From Anaeramoeba flamelloides (Eukaryota > Metamonada > Anaeramoebidae), in the NCBI GenBank assembly GCA_027625915.1, contig JANTQA010000012.1, forward strand, positions 4,176,501 to 4,240,500: a stretch of 64,000 bases of DNA. Reading direction: 5' to 3'. The notes under the pieces are model-generated. The model was not told where the DNA came from. It worked only from the letters and a program-made list of their open reading frames with translations, and ran no database searches. The translations under genes and the position numbers were made by a program. Below, piece after piece: positions 1 to 12,400 of the stretch (its first letter is position 1; each line of letters opens with the position of its first letter).

Positions 1-1021
1 TTTTTTTGTCAAAAAAATCGAAAAGGTCAAATAGAATTCTCCAATTAGTGAAAAAACAAAACAACTAACGTATAGAGATTTTAAGTTGAAAACTGTTTGG
101 ATTTGAGTAAAAAAGGTTAATTAAAATATTTCAAAATGTGCTTTATTTTTGAACCAAATTGAACACCATTTCTGAACTTCATGTAAATGATCCGTTGTAT
201 TTTCTTTTAAAGGAATAACTAATTTTGTAAAATAATAATTTTGATAGTCTTGAAGAAGAAGTGTTTGGTAAAACAACTTTTCGTTTGGCACTATTTTGTA
301 ACTTTCTTTTTTTCCACATTCAAGTAAACCATTTAAAATTGCTAAATTTTTAACTTAAAAATTAGTGTGTCTGTGTTTCCAAAAATTAAATGTAAACCAA
401 TCAACAAAAAGAAATCAAATTTATTTGGATTGTTTGCTCAAAAAAGTTCATAATTTGAACCAATTTTACTCAATGTATAGTTCATTTATTCGGATTGTTG
501 TCGTTACAATTAAAAAACACTTTTCAAGGATAAAGTATTTGATAAAAAAGATTGTTGATTTTTTTACCAAAGTGATGTAAAAGATCCAAATTTTACTTTT
601 TTTAAGAATTTTATTTTCATTGTCCTGAAACTTTTGCTTTGTCAAAAACCTTGATTAAAACAAATTGAGAAGACTTCAAAAAATTTTTTTTCTCAGATAT
701 TATGGCAAAATTGTTACTTTTTAGTCACCCAGCCCAAAAAACATAAATTCTTGTTATTTTTAATTTGAGATATTATAAATAGTTTCCACTTTCTTAAAAC
801 TTTTGAATAATTGAAAAAAAGTAAAAATATTACTTTTGAAAAGAGGTATCAAATCGATAAAAGATTGTACCAAACAGTTTTGGTATGATTTAAGATACAC
901 AATTACAAGTAAAACATTACTGAATATTCAGGAATTAAACTCTTTTTCTTTTGAGATACTGAAGAAACAATAAATTTCATTTTTAACACCATTTCTGAGG
1001 TGGGCTTTGAACAATTGTATA

Positions 1022-1260
1022 AAGTAATTAGTCTTTCTTGAGGTTTTCTGTTTTATTCTTAATATTTAATGATTTTCGAAATATAAAAAAAACTCAAGAA
1101 TATCCAAATGTGCTTTTTTTTTTCTTAGAAATAATAGAGAAAAATCTTTGAATTTACTCAATTCTTTTAAATTCTGTAAAACCTAACGTCTGTTTTTGTT
1201 AATTTTAGAAAGAGTAGAAAAATTTCTTCAACAATCTTTTTAATTCTCAAATTAAAAAAA
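1022..1260. repeat. Rep-A interspersed hairpin repeat, degraded copy
   Basis: Contains the Rep-A signature pieces: a CTTGAGGTTTTCTG block, then a short palindrome built on ACTCAATTCTTTTAAATTCT, then AAAACCTAACG. The same ordered blocks occur near 14.2, 44.4, 46.2, 56.5, 62.0 and 62.4 kb. This copy is divergent and its ends are uncertain. Confidence 0.5.
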
Positions 1261-1494
1261 ACCTAACAGTAGTATACCTCTTCAAACAGATTTTGTAAAA
1301 TCATGGATTTTCTTAAATTCCTTTTGGGACTAGAAAACCTAAAGACTAAAAAAAAATGAAAATTGAAGAGTTCAACTTCTTTTTTATAACTCCAAAATTT
1401 TTCAATTTATTTAAAAAGGTATTATTATGTTATGAAAAAAAAAAAAATAAATCCAAATACCATGAACTAGATAAAAAAAGAAATAATAATCATA

Positions 1495-1700
1495 TCACCG
1501 AAGATTTAGATCATTTTCCATGAAAATGTTCACCCAGAAGAAATAATCTGAAAATCTGGATATTTTTCAAACAAAATAATTAAATAACCTAATATATAAA
1601 ATAAATAAAAATATTATTTGACATAAAAAAGATTTATCATATTAATTAGCATAAGTGAATAATAAACTAATTTTTGAGTCTAGAATAAAATTTCACCATT
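1495..1700 (+). mobile_element. LINE 3'-region remnant
   Basis: A broken frame reads DHF, then K-C-x-P, then NNLKIWIF, which lines up with the DHFLWVCPSYEKDR region of the better-preserved LINE end near 53.6 kb. The downstream A/T-rich segment, including AAAAAAGATTTATCAT, aligns with the segment after a second remnant at about 44.1-44.3 kb. This is a short, decayed 3' fragment of a non-LTR retrotransposon. Identification rests on comparing copies inside the window. Confidence 0.5.
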
Positions 1701-3480
1701 GGTTGTGGAATCTGTACCATTTTCTTTTCCTTTCTTTTTCATTATTCAGCCTTCAGAAAGTTCTTGTTGATCCTATTCTAAATAATATTTTTTTGAAGAT
1801 TTTGAATTTAAATTTTTTTTTTTTTTTGGTTAATGTAAAACCAATTGATTGTTAAATATTTGTTGTTTCTTTTACAAACTCCAACTTTTTTTTGAAGATT
1901 TCTTATTTCATTTTTTTTTTTTTTTTTTTTTGAATAATGTATCTTTTTACGAGTAACAGATTGTGAGTGTTTGCCATTACTATTGCAGTGGTTCCAAACC
2001 TACCGTGAAATTTGACCGATATAGAAATATATTTTTCAGTCTCTGTTAGGCACAAAAAAAAATCTTTGGTTAAGCATTATCTCATATTTTATGGTTGGTG
2101 ATAAGTTTTTTAGAAAAAATGCTTATTTGAAAGATAAACAAAAAAATGTTGTTGTTTTTGAAACAAATTCAATAATCCAAAACTATGTTTCCAAAGACTG
2201 AAGATAGAATTTGATAATCACTTTGAAATGGTCCTAAAATTTGATTTCAAGGTTTTTAGAAATTAAGAATCAACCAAAAACCTGAAAATTTTACAAAAAT
2301 ATTGATCATTTCGAAGGAGTCGAGTCAAAAATTCAAATTGTACTTTTTTCTTTATGTTGAAAATTTTTGTTCAATTATAAAATTTCACTGTTTGTAATAG
2401 GCTATCACATAACCATAATATCTTGCCATATAAAAAAGAAAGCGTGTGATAGAAAATGAATTTTCTGTTATTCATGTATTTCGCTCTAGGGCATAAACAG
2501 CTGTATCATTATTTCTTTATATTAAAGATTTCAAAACTGGATTGTTATTAATAGTTTTTTTTTTTTATTTTTTCATTTTTCTGAAAATAGAGTTTTTATT
2601 TTCTTCAGTATGTAAATAGGTGAAATTGATTCTTCTTTTGTTGATGACCCTTTGTTAGTTTTTTGTAAGTTTTGTTTTGAATTATAATTTATTTATGAAT
2701 TGCGTAACCAGCCAAATTTAAAAGAAATATCAAAAAAAAAAAATTATTATAATATAGAAAAAATAGGATTTTTTAGTAAGTCTAATTTTTAATCCAGGAA
2801 TTTTGTTTCAAAAAATATGTAAATGATTTGAAATTATATTACAAATTGAAAAAAAAAAAAAAGTTAGTGTTTTGGTACAATTTAATAAAATTTAAAAATT
2901 TAATATTTAAAAAAATTATGATTTGTAAGAATGTTATCCCATTTGATATTATTCCTAACCCACCCAACAAAAACTAAGTATATTTCAAAGGTTCTTTTTT
3001 CAATTACTAAATTTTGGAAAAAAATAAAAAATAATTTTTACAAAATGATAGAAATATAATTAAACTCAAATAAAAAAATTTTAAATATAAAACCCAAAAA
3101 ATTGTTTTACTCATATTCTACCAAACCCTTAACCTTCAATTCAATCTCGCAAAAAAAAAAAATTAATTTTCAAAAAATTCATTTTTTAATGACAATTAAA
3201 ACAAATATTAAACAAAGGTTATCTGATACGAACCAAATAACAAGCCGCTGCACACTAAATACAAACAATTTTTTTTTCATTCTTTTAGGGAATGTAAACC
3301 TTAAATTCAAGAAATTTTCAAAAATTGATATTTATTTCATTAAAAAAAAAAGAATTAAAAAAAAAAACAAAACACTAATGGATTTTTCTAAGCCACAAAA
3401 AAAAGTTTTAAAAAAAAGAAAACAGAGATATTTATATATAAATAAAGAAATAATTAAAAATTTAATCAGAATTGTGCTTT

Positions 3481-4547
3481 TTAATCCTGATTTTTAACTA
3501 TTAATTTGTTCCAATTAAATATGGGATTTCCTAATGGGATTAGTTGTCCACCCGCTAAACTGTTTATGACTAAGGCAAAGCTATAATAAAATGATAAAAA
3601 CGAAATTATTAAATAAAAAAATCCTGTAGGGATTGAAGAAGCGCTTTCGAGGTGCTCGAAACATAAAAGCAAAAGTAGTAATTCCATAAATACAAATATC
3701 ACAAAGGAAATAAAATTGATTGATAACGATGCTAAAATTACAGATAAATTAAAGATCATATACCCAAAAATTGCAACGCCAACATGCTGTGATCCCAATT
3801 TCAAATCTTCTTCTAAGCCAAAGTATTCCAATAAAAAAACACTGCCATACGCCAACCAAAAGAACCCATACATCTTTTTCAAAAAATTTTGATTGATAAT
3901 TTTTGTTTCAAGAGCACAGATGAAATACATTTTTTGTTACGAAGAGAACATTTGAATATTATTTTTGAAATTTGAATTTTAAAAGGGATTGTGAAACAAT
4001 GAAATAAGAAGAAAAAAAAGAAAAAATCATCAAAGATCGATCAAATGTAAAAAAAAAAAGTTTACCAGAAAAACAATTGAACCAAAGATTTTTCTACGAA
4101 AGGTTTCAACAATTCCTGATAGTACCATGATCAGACCAGATAACGAAATGACCCAAGGTGCTTGTAACACTTTTACGATGATATTTTGTGCATTTTATTT
4201 TTATTTTTTTGAGAGTGTTGGCGTTCGAGTTGATAATGAGGATACAATAATAGAAAAAGAAAAAGAGAAGAATAAGAAAAAAAGGACAATTTACTTGTGA
4301 ATTTGCTAGTCGCACCAAAGGAAGAAAAAGACAACATTAAAGTTACAATTGCAAGTGACATGTAGCCTATAGAGGACGGATCTGCTACAATTATTGGCGT
4401 TTTCGTAATTTTGACGGTTAAATTTTGTGGGAAAGAGACTTCTTTTTTTGGGATTACTAAGGAAGTGTGAAGATCAAAGTCATTAAGATCCCTCATTTCC
4501 ATTTCAACAGCTTCATTGATTAATCGATCTTCTTCTGCTGATGTCAT
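3481..4547 (-). CDS. Acetate/succinate transporter family protein (SatP/GPR1/FUN34)
   Basis: Probable plasma-membrane channel or transporter for acetate or succinate, of the AceTr family. I reconstruct three exons: 4547-4295, 4169-4066 and 3873-3481, with GT-AG introns of 125 and 192 bp. They join in frame into 249 residues, a normal length for the family. The N-terminal ~60 residues are hydrophilic and probably cytosolic. ADPSSIGYMSLAIVTLMLS (about residues 56-74) matches the family's NPAPLGL-type signature at the start of helix 1, with serines in place of the usual second proline region. GLIMVLSGIVE and MYGFFWLAYGS match the later conserved GG..QF..G.WE and YG.FWLS blocks, and four more hydrophobic segments follow. 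The ATG follows AAGGAGTAAAA. Splice sites were chosen so that these blocks stay continuous. The family is clear; the substrate is inferred. Confidence 0.8.
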
Positions 4548-4761
4548 TTTTACTCCTTGTTACTCGAACAATCCAATTCAAAAAAAGAATTTAAAAAATG
4601 ATATTATAGAAATTTGAATATGATTAAAGTGGTCGAATGAAATACATCCAAACAGATCAAATGAAATTTTCAACTTTAGGTTTGAAAGGAAAATCTTGAA
4701 CAAATCGGAAAAAGTTATTGATAAAAAAGCTTTTTATTGGTAACTCAAATTTTGTTTTTTC

Positions 4762-5592
4762 TTAAGGGAGTGGCTACGGTAAAGGAAAATTTTTCACTTT
4801 TTTAATATTTTGAAGATGATCAGAAAATAACTTTTTTTGACTTTGGGTAATACATTGATTTTTAATTATTTAAAGCACTTCATTTATTAGATTTTTTAAA
4901 TTTTTTTTTTTCAAAAGTCTCAAACAAATTACCACATTAGTATTTCTATTTTAATTGTTTAAAATAGTGTTTCGAATGTTGAATTACTTATCTTTAATTC
5001 TCATCTCAACATTCTATTGTGGAATTTAATTTTTTCATTTTTTATTTTTTCATCATTTTTGAATTTTTTAAATCCTGACAAAAAAAGTAAAAAAGAAAGA
5101 TTTTTTTATCAGTGAAATTTGGGATAAATATATTTTGTTTAAAAATAACAACAACATTACAATTGAGAGAATCACAAAAGAAAATACAAATGGGACTTTA
5201 ATAGTTAAAAGGATTCCAATAAATTAGAATTATCCCATAACATATCTGATTAGGATTTTAAAGAGGTATATTTGGTGGAATTAGAGACGTGAATATTATT
5301 ATATTCTATCAAATTTTAAACCACAAAATAACTATAAGTTTTATTCTAAGAATCTAAAATTATCTTCCACCCAAAAAAAAAAACTATTTAAATAAATAAA
5401 AAAAAATATAACCAATTATATTTATTCTTTAATCTTTTTTTTTTTTGTTTAACATTACTAAAAAAAAAATATCAAATAATTTTTTTAAAAAATTTTTTAG
5501 AGAATCTACTATCATAAGCCACAAAAATAGAATACTCTTTTCTCGACTCTCTCAAATTTTTATCATGTATTATGGCGCAGCTACTCCTTTAA
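4762..5592. repeat. Rep-B element, copy 1 (TTAA-bounded, MITE-like)
   Basis: The left end is TTAA followed by GGGAGTGGCTACGGTAAAGG. The right end, read inverted, is GGAGTAGCTGCGCCATAATA preceded by TTTAA. Both ends and much of the interior match the copy at 46592-47965, including TTTTTCACTTTTTT, an ATTTAAAG.ACTTCATT block and the ATTCTATTGTGG stretch. There is no coding capacity. Terminal inverted repeats of about 12-16 bp with a TTAA target resemble piggyBac-type non-autonomous elements, but that class is inferred from the ends only. Confidence 0.7.
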
Positions 5593-6199
5593 TTTATGGG
5601 TTACTCTCTAAAAATCGAGACTGTTAAAGATAAAAAAAAAAAAGATCAAAATTATCCTTCAACTTTCAAAAAAAAGTATAGCTCTTAAGAATTTAAAACA
5701 AACCATCAAAGCTAAGAATTCTAAAAAGGGAAATTAAGAATTTAAGATTCTCTTAGAATATGAAAAATTTGAAAAGATATTTTTCAAGTGGTTTTATATA
5801 TATTGGCGGGTTAAAGGAACATTTACATCAACAATACTTTATATTTTAGGAATAATCCTGGATTCTCAACTTATTATTATATTAGATTAAAAAAAAATAC
5901 AAAATCCGAAGATAATAGCACTCATTAATAGTCTTCGATATTTTTATTTCTCTATAGTTAAAACAACTGCTTGACAGAATCATTTTTTAAAAACAGTAAT
6001 CAGATTAAAATTATTTCACAAAAAAGGTTAATATATAAAATGAACGATCATAAGATTGTTTACCAATTGATTTTTTTTATGTGTCAAACTAAATTGTGTT
6101 CCTTTTTAACTTTTAGAATAAGTTCAATTAAAATAAGATTCTTATACGAGGAATCAACAATTTATCTTTTTTTTTAATTTCCAATTGGATCTGAAAACT

Positions 6200-6555
6200 T
6201 GTTTGTTTATTTAGTTGTGGTTTTGTTTGATTTTGAGTATTTTAAGTATTTTGTATAAAAAAAATTTATTAGATTATTAACCAACTTATAATAAAAAGTC
6301 ACCATAGAATGCTGAGATTAGAATTAAAGTTAAATCATTTGAGATTACCCAGAGTAGATTAAACAAATCAACTTAAAATCTATTGTGGTATTTAATTTTA
6401 ACTTTGTAATTAAGATAAATTAATTGTTTTTCAACAAGTACTTTTTAAATCCTAAAAAATATAGACACATCCAAATTAAAAAAATTTTTTTTCTAATCTT
6501 CTTTCAAAATTTAAAAAGTGATAATTTTGACTTTATTATGGCTACACCCTTAATA
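6200..6555. repeat. Rep-B element, internally shortened copy 3
   Basis: The right end ATTATGGCTACACCCTTAA is the Rep-B terminus. Inside are ACCATAGAATGCTGAG and TATTGTGGTATTTAATTTT, matching the central blocks of the other two copies. The left terminus is not recognisable, so the start is approximate. Confidence 0.55.
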
Positions 6556-6959
6556 TACAGTATTAATCAAAACGAAAAATAAAATCAATTACAAGTTGAA
6601 ATAAATTAACTAAAATGAATAATTGATTATATTATTCAATAGAATCAACAAAAACAATTTAAATCTTCTTTATTATCAAAATACAATGAGTTTTTTTGGG
6701 AAATATCAAAAAAAGTCAATTTTTTCAACAAATTTTTAATGATAGATCATACAAAGTCAAACTCTTTACTAAAAATAGTTGATAAAAACTTTTTTTTTTT
6801 TGTTTAATCTCACATTTCTGTAATTAAACTTATATTTTTTCTTTTTTTAATTGATCTTGATTTTTTTTTCAGTAATGGTTCCTAATTAAAAAAATTGTGT
6901 TGAAATTTTATCCCTTGTTTAACCACCCTACTTTTAAACCTTAATAAAAATTGAACTCC

Positions 6960-7300
6960 TAATTTTTTAGGGTTGGATATTTTCAGAGAGGAATTCTCAT
7001 ATACAATTTTTTTTCAGATTTAAATTTTCTTCTGAGGTTAGAACTTATATTAATGAAATTGGTTGGAAAAATATTTATTATTTTTGTTCCAAAATTCAGC
7101 AATTTTTATATAATAATGTTAAATAAAAATGATTTTAAAGTTGAAAATTTAAAAGATCCTTTTTACAATTTTTTAACAAAAGTAGAAAAATAGTCACACT
7201 TCATCTTCTTATTTTTTTATAATTTATTTAGATATTCCTATTTCTTTTTTATACCATTTTATTTTTCTTTGTTATTTTTCTTCTATTTTTATATTAAGCC
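6960..7300. repeat. Rep-I interspersed repeat, divergent copy
   Basis: GATATTTTCAGAGAGGAA followed by CAGATTTAAAT, TTCTGAGGTTAGAAC and TTAATG shares block order with copies at about 23090-23480 and 42600-43030. There is no coding potential. Limits are approximate. Confidence 0.45.
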
Positions 7301-9076
7301 GAAGTTTTGATCATGAAATTAAATTGATGTGATGTGTCAAAGTTAATAATATTGGACAATTACTTAATTGTATTGTAAAAAGTAATAAATAATCTGAGAA
7401 TTTAGATCTATTTATACAGTACCACAGATAAATCCCAAGTCAAAAACAAAACAAATCTTTCTTAAAATAAAAAATAACAACCAAAAAACTTGAATTACAT
7501 AACAAAATAATCTTCCTTATATATTTTAAAAATCAATTTTTGCCTTGAAATCGACAACTATATGATGATGAGATCTATTTAAATTTTGGAAATAAACTGC
7601 TATGGAAACTTTTAAAGCAGAGTATATACTAAGATATCTCTAAAATTGATCTGAAGCATTACATCTAAAGAGAGAAATTCGAATTTGGAAACGCTTCATT
7701 ATTTTTTTACCCTTTTTGATTATTTCTTGAGATTTTTCTAAATGATCTTGATTTATAGGATTAACTTTTATTGTTAAGAAGTTCGAAAGTAAGTGTTTTA
7801 ATATTGAAAGCAAATAAAATTAGTATTTCAGGGTTAAAATGTCTCTAAAAAAGTGATTATTCAATTCGTAAAAGTGTATTAAAAAGCTTTAATTAATAAT
7901 GATACTTACATTAGTAAAAAATACAAAATTATAGACAATAATTTTAATTTTGAGACAAATTTTCAATGTTGAATTATTAAATTTATAACTCCAAAGATAA
8001 AAAATATCTTTCTTCAATTTTTCAAGAAATGTTGATAAATAGCTAAAAAAAAGTAATTTTTTCAAAAAATTAAATTATAAAATTAATCCAATATTTCTTC
8101 AACTTTTTTTTACCAGTCAAGGAAAGAAAATTCATTTCAATCAAATCAGATTATCAGAAAAAAAAAAAATTATTTTTTTTGAAGAATTTTTGAAAATTAA
8201 GATTAATTAGAAATAAGAGAAAACTTCTCTTGATTTGTTATAATTGATATTAATAAAAGAAATACCTTCAAAAAATAATTATTAAAAAAAAAATGTTAAA
8301 AAAAATTCTAGAGTCCATTTAAAATAAATAAATTTATATAAAAATTCTTCAATTTCTTTTTTGGGAATTAAAATTGTTAACAATAAGATTTTTGAATAGT
8401 CAATGTATTGATTTTTTGTAGAAATTACATTGTCTCAATTTTCTTAATGTTTATTTGGTTTTCTAAGAATTTTTTTCTTTATTTTGATTAACTTTGTTTG
8501 AAAAAAAAACTAAAGAAAAAATAACGAAAAATTTGATAAATTAGAAAAAATGATTTTGATCAAAATAGAAACAAAAAGAAAAAGAAAATAAAGGCACCAA
8601 AAAAAAAAAGAAAAGAAAATCCACAAAGCAAAAGAAAAAAAAATAATCAGAAAAGAAAATTAAAAAAAAAAAAAAAAAAAAATGATAAAATTAGGAAAAA
8701 TGATTTTGATTAACATCAAGGGATAAAAACACTTCCAATAACAGTACAAAATAAATAAACATCTCTTAAAAATATTTTTGATTAAAGTAAAAAACCATTC
8801 AGAATTCTTGGGATAAACTGAAAAAAACCAAAAAAAAAAGAAAATATATAAAAAAAGGTAAAATGAAAATCAAAGAATTATAATAATAAAAAAAAAATAC
8901 ATTTTAGAATTTATCAGTATATTTATTAAGAACATTTATCTTTTTCTTACAAGATAAATGAACATTTACAAAGATAAATATAATTCAATTTATAAAAAAA
9001 TATTAAAAAAGAAGAATAAATCTCAAAAAAAAAAAAAAAAAAAAAATCAGAAGAGATACTTCACCATATAACCTTC

Positions 9077-10422
9077 CTAATAAAAGATTAGAAAACAGCC
9101 AATTATATAAAATAAAAAAAAACAGGGTGAAGATATATAAAAGGGTATCATTACATATGTGAATGATTGTATTACATTACTTTGTAACCATAAAATAAAT
9201 AAAACAATAGAAGTTGTTACCAAAACCCATATTATTATATTGATAATTGAAAAAAGCATTATCAGCAAATAATCGGTGGGCCTTTTTTTCATTGATTTTA
9301 AATGATAAGACAAGGAAATTAATGAGAATATTGAAACAATTATCATTATTCCATTAAAAATATAAATTGGTATAAAAACTTTTTTCCAAGTCCAATGAAT
9401 CAATTTATCTAATTTCAAACTTAAAAATATCAGAAAGATGTATGGCAGCACAATTAACAAGAATTGAATCCAAAAGGACAATTTAAAAATTTTATCGATT
9501 GGGGAAAGCCATAGGCCAATGAAAGAAGTCCAAAACGAAATGATAATGAGCAAACCATAAAGCAGCCAACAGGGGATAAAAGTGACACCCCAAGATAAAG
9601 ATATAAAATGTTCAAGTTTCAATAGCACTGACACAACAGGTGATATCAAAATGGACAAACCAATTATTAGGCAAATGCTGCGTATCAGCGCAACTTTATT
9701 GTGATGGATAATCAGACTCAAAAAAATCATACAATAATTCAATCCCACAACACATATTAATGGGAGTAAGGTGATTAAATATGGGTGCTTGGAATTCATT
9801 TTGCCAACGACTTGGAGATTCAGGATCAGCCCAAATAAAAAAATGGCAATCCAAAAAAGGTTTATCGAAAATGTAAATAATTTCTTGTTTGTTTTCCAAA
9901 ACATTTCTACTTTCCCCAAATGATCATTGCAATTCTGCAATAATTGTTCTTGGAGATCTTTTAATTTGATCGCATTTTTTATTGAATTGTATTTTTCAAA
10001 TAATTCCTCTTTCGGGTTTCTTAATGTAGACAAATACTCGATACGCATCCTTTCGTTTGTCTGTGGTTTGCATAGTTTTTTTTGCCGATTGAAAATGTAT
10101 TTCTGCATAAATGATTGGATGATTGGTAAGTTGTAGTATAATGTTTCTGTAATTAGCCCTTCATTCATTTTAGGCTTGTTAACAAATCTTCTCCTTCTTG
10201 TCGTTTGCCCCAGAATGGAATCATTCAATTCCCCAATGATTTGATATTTCCCCTCATATGTACTTCGAATTCGAAGACTCTTCCATATAAATAAATCATG
10301 ATGCAATTGTAAAATTATATTCCAAAAGAGATCATTGTCGAATAGTTCTTGGAAAGTTTGGCATGTCATCAATAAAAATCCCAATTTTTGCAATGGTAAA
10401 TATTCACAAATCTTCAATAATA
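9077..10422 (-). CDS. F-box protein with TMEM185/FAM11-like membrane domain (5' end missing)
   Basis: Likely a membrane-anchored F-box protein. The N-terminus (IVLLKICEYLPLQKL, then CQTFQELFDNDLFW) is an F-box lacking its first few residues. A hydrophilic linker of about 130 residues follows, then about eight hydrophobic segments. The motifs SWGVTFIPCWLLYG and HWTWKKVFIPIYIFNG resemble the repeated W..VF.P.W motif of the TMEM185/FAM11 (Fragile-X-F) family. The open frame has no ATG before the F-box; the first in-frame ATG is at 10369, inside it. An AG at 10424-10423 could be a splice acceptor (phase 1), so I think at least one upstream exon exists, but I could not place it. F-box proteins normally bring substrates to SCF ubiquitin ligases; a role at membranes is inferred from the fusion. 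Confidence 0.72.
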
Positions 10423-10589
10423 CTATATTATAAAATTGTAATCAATAATTATGGATTAAATAAGATGAATTACGATGAATGCGGAAACATATTAAAGAAT
10501 TAAAAAGGTTTTTTTTTTTGAATTTAAAGCAATCGAAAATTGCAAACTTTATTTATTGGAGATAAAAAAAATGTGAAAACTTGAAATTC

Positions 10590-10640
10590 TCAGATCTAAT
10601 TCGTGATTACAGAAATCACAGAAATCACAGAAATTGCAAA
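10590..10640. repeat. Short tandem repeat, AATCACAGAA unit
   Basis: About three consecutive copies of a 10-base unit (ATTACAGAA, then AATCACAGAA twice, then AATTGC). It is a minor local duplication with no other function visible. Confidence 0.6.
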
Positions 10641-10719
10641 TGTATATCTTGAGGAAACCATATAGAATATCAATTAACACCCCGAACACCCTTAAAAGGT
10701 GTATTAACTTGATATATAA

Positions 10720-12173
10720 GAGATATTCCGTAATATGTATTACGGAATAACTTTTTTTGGAAAATTTTTTTAGGGTTAGATTCTAATTATTTGCCCTCTA
10801 GTTTTGAAAAAGGTTGTTTAAAAATTGAAAAGTTTTTTCTCTTTTATTTTTTGTTTAGTTATTTATAATACGGAACTTGTATTCCGTAATTGGTGTTCCG
10901 AAATATCAATTTCGTAATTTATGTTTCGTTACACTTTTTTCGTAAATTATATTACGAAACATAAATTACGAAATTTCTGGTTCTTTAGATTGAACAAAAT
11001 TTAGAGTTAAAAAAATGATCATAAAATTTTTATCTCAAAAAAATTTTATTTTTTAATCTAATGAATTTTTCTCAGAAAATTATTGGCTTTTCTGAAGAGG
11101 AATTTAATAATCTTTTTGAAATTTGTCAAACATCTTTGGGTCGAATTAGAAAGGGTAGACAAATCAAGACCCCAATAAAGGAGAGATTTTACATTTTGTT
11201 GGTGTGGCTCAGAAAATACCACACTTATGAAGAACTTGGTATTTCTTATAACCTTACCAAGAGAAAAGTTTTTAATTTAATCAATATTGCACTAGAGGAT
11301 TGCTATGAACCTCTAATACAACATTTTATCAAGTGGTATAGTAAAGACCAACTTGAAGAAAATAACATTATGTTCTCGAACTTTCCCAACGCCTTGGCTG
11401 TTGTGGATGCTACAGTACAGCCAATTGAAAGACCCTTGAGAAACCAGAAGGATTGGTTTTCTGGAAATCATGGATGCCAAGTAATAAAATCACAGACAAT
11501 CAACGGCCCTGATGGGAGAGTTATGCATGTCTATTGTGGGAAAATTGGAAAAGACCATGATATTACTCTTTGGAGAGAGTTTAACATGATTGAACAATTC
11601 CAAATACATCCAGTTATGGTGGTGATAAAGGCTATGTTGGTATTCAACATGATTGTCTAGCCATACTACCCATTAAAAAGGCAAGAAACCGAACCCTCAG
11701 TGAAGAACAAAAACTCTATAACCAAAAGGTATCGAAGGATAGAATTATCATTGAAAATTACTATGGTCTATTAAACAACAAATTTAAAATTCTATCCTTT
11801 CGATATAGGGGGGATTTAGGGGACTACTCAAAAATATTTAAGATTTGCTGTGCTCTAACTAATTATGATATTAGTTTACGTCCACTAAGAAAACCACATA
11901 ATGAAATTGAAATTGAACCTGAAAATAATTAATTCTTTTTTTTTTTTAAATTTGATCTGCTTCTTCCAAAATAACAAAAGTTAAAATAAAAAAGCTTTCA
12001 CAGGATAATTTCTTTTAATTTTTTTTTCATTTTTTTATGGAACTCCTGTTCCGTAATATATATTTTGGAATACAGGTTTTGAAATTCAAAATCTGGAATA
12101 TATATTCCAGAATGTCTATTATGAAATAGTTTTTATGTAATACATTTTACACACCTGTATTACGTAAAATCTC
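10720..12173 (+). mobile_element. PIF/Harbinger (IS5-like) DNA transposon
   Basis: An element of about 1.45 kb surrounding a DDE transposase. The left end GAGATATTCCGTAATA and the inverted right end GAGATTTTACGTAATA match at 13 of 16 positions. The subterminal regions on both sides are full of short palindromes built on TTCCGTAAT/ATTACGGAA and TTTCGTAAT/ATTACGAAA, probable transposase-binding repeats. The immediate flanks are A/T-only and a target duplication cannot be called with certainty. The transposase is interrupted by a frameshift, so this copy is probably inactive. Confidence 0.7.
11061..11932 (+). pseudogene. Harbinger-type DDE transposase, frameshifted
   Basis: The transposase of the surrounding DNA transposon (DDE_Tnp_4 type). 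The first part (11061 to about 11615) has a helix-turn-helix-like segment (TPIKERFYILLVWLRKYHTY.ELG...) and the first catalytic aspartate in AVVDATVQPIERP. KDHDITLWREF matches the family's VHD block. Near 11610-11622 the frame shifts by one. The coding signal then continues in another frame from GDKGYVG (second catalytic D) through IIIENYYGLLNNKF (catalytic E) to a TAA at 11930-11932. All three acidic residues survive, so the break looks recent. If the shift is a sequencing error the gene would be whole at about 290 residues, which is short for the family. Confidence 0.75.
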
Positions 12174-12400
12174 TATATTAAAATGTGATCAGTTTAAAAG
12201 TTTTTTGATCTGGTAAAATTTTTAAAATAAAATTTTAATATTGTTTATTGTTTATTGGCGACGAAGAAGTGTGTAATACACTTTAGGTGCACTAAAAACG
12301 AAATTTCTAAAAAGAAATTTATGTGTAAAATTATAGATTTTACTATTTTTATAAAGAGGTCCAAATATTTGATCAACTCTAGATCAAATGAAATATGTTA

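Larger units (their letters stand above)
1..3480. other. Intergenic, A+T-rich, repeat remnants only
   Basis: No gene can be supported here. The short open frames have no recognisable domain and a K/N/F/L/I composition expected from low-complexity A+T-rich DNA. The stretch holds a degraded Rep-A copy (about 1022-1260) and a degraded LINE piece (about 1495-1700), both listed separately. An open frame of 131 codons on the + strand ends at about 3497, overlapping the stop of the downstream transporter gene tail to tail. It starts without an ATG and is mostly lysine-rich, so I read it as 3' flank. Confidence 0.6.
5593..9076. other. Intergenic, A+T-rich, two repeat remnants
   Basis: No gene seen. 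It contains a shortened Rep-B copy (about 6200-6555) and a divergent Rep-I copy (about 6960-7300). The remainder is low-complexity sequence with long A and T runs, densest from 8150 to 9060. Confidence 0.6.

Noticed and set aside
3102-3497. A 131-codon + strand frame overlapping the end of the transporter gene
   Set aside because: It has no ATG at its start, is dominated by K/N/I/F, lacks any domain, and overlaps the stop of a well-supported gene on the other strand.
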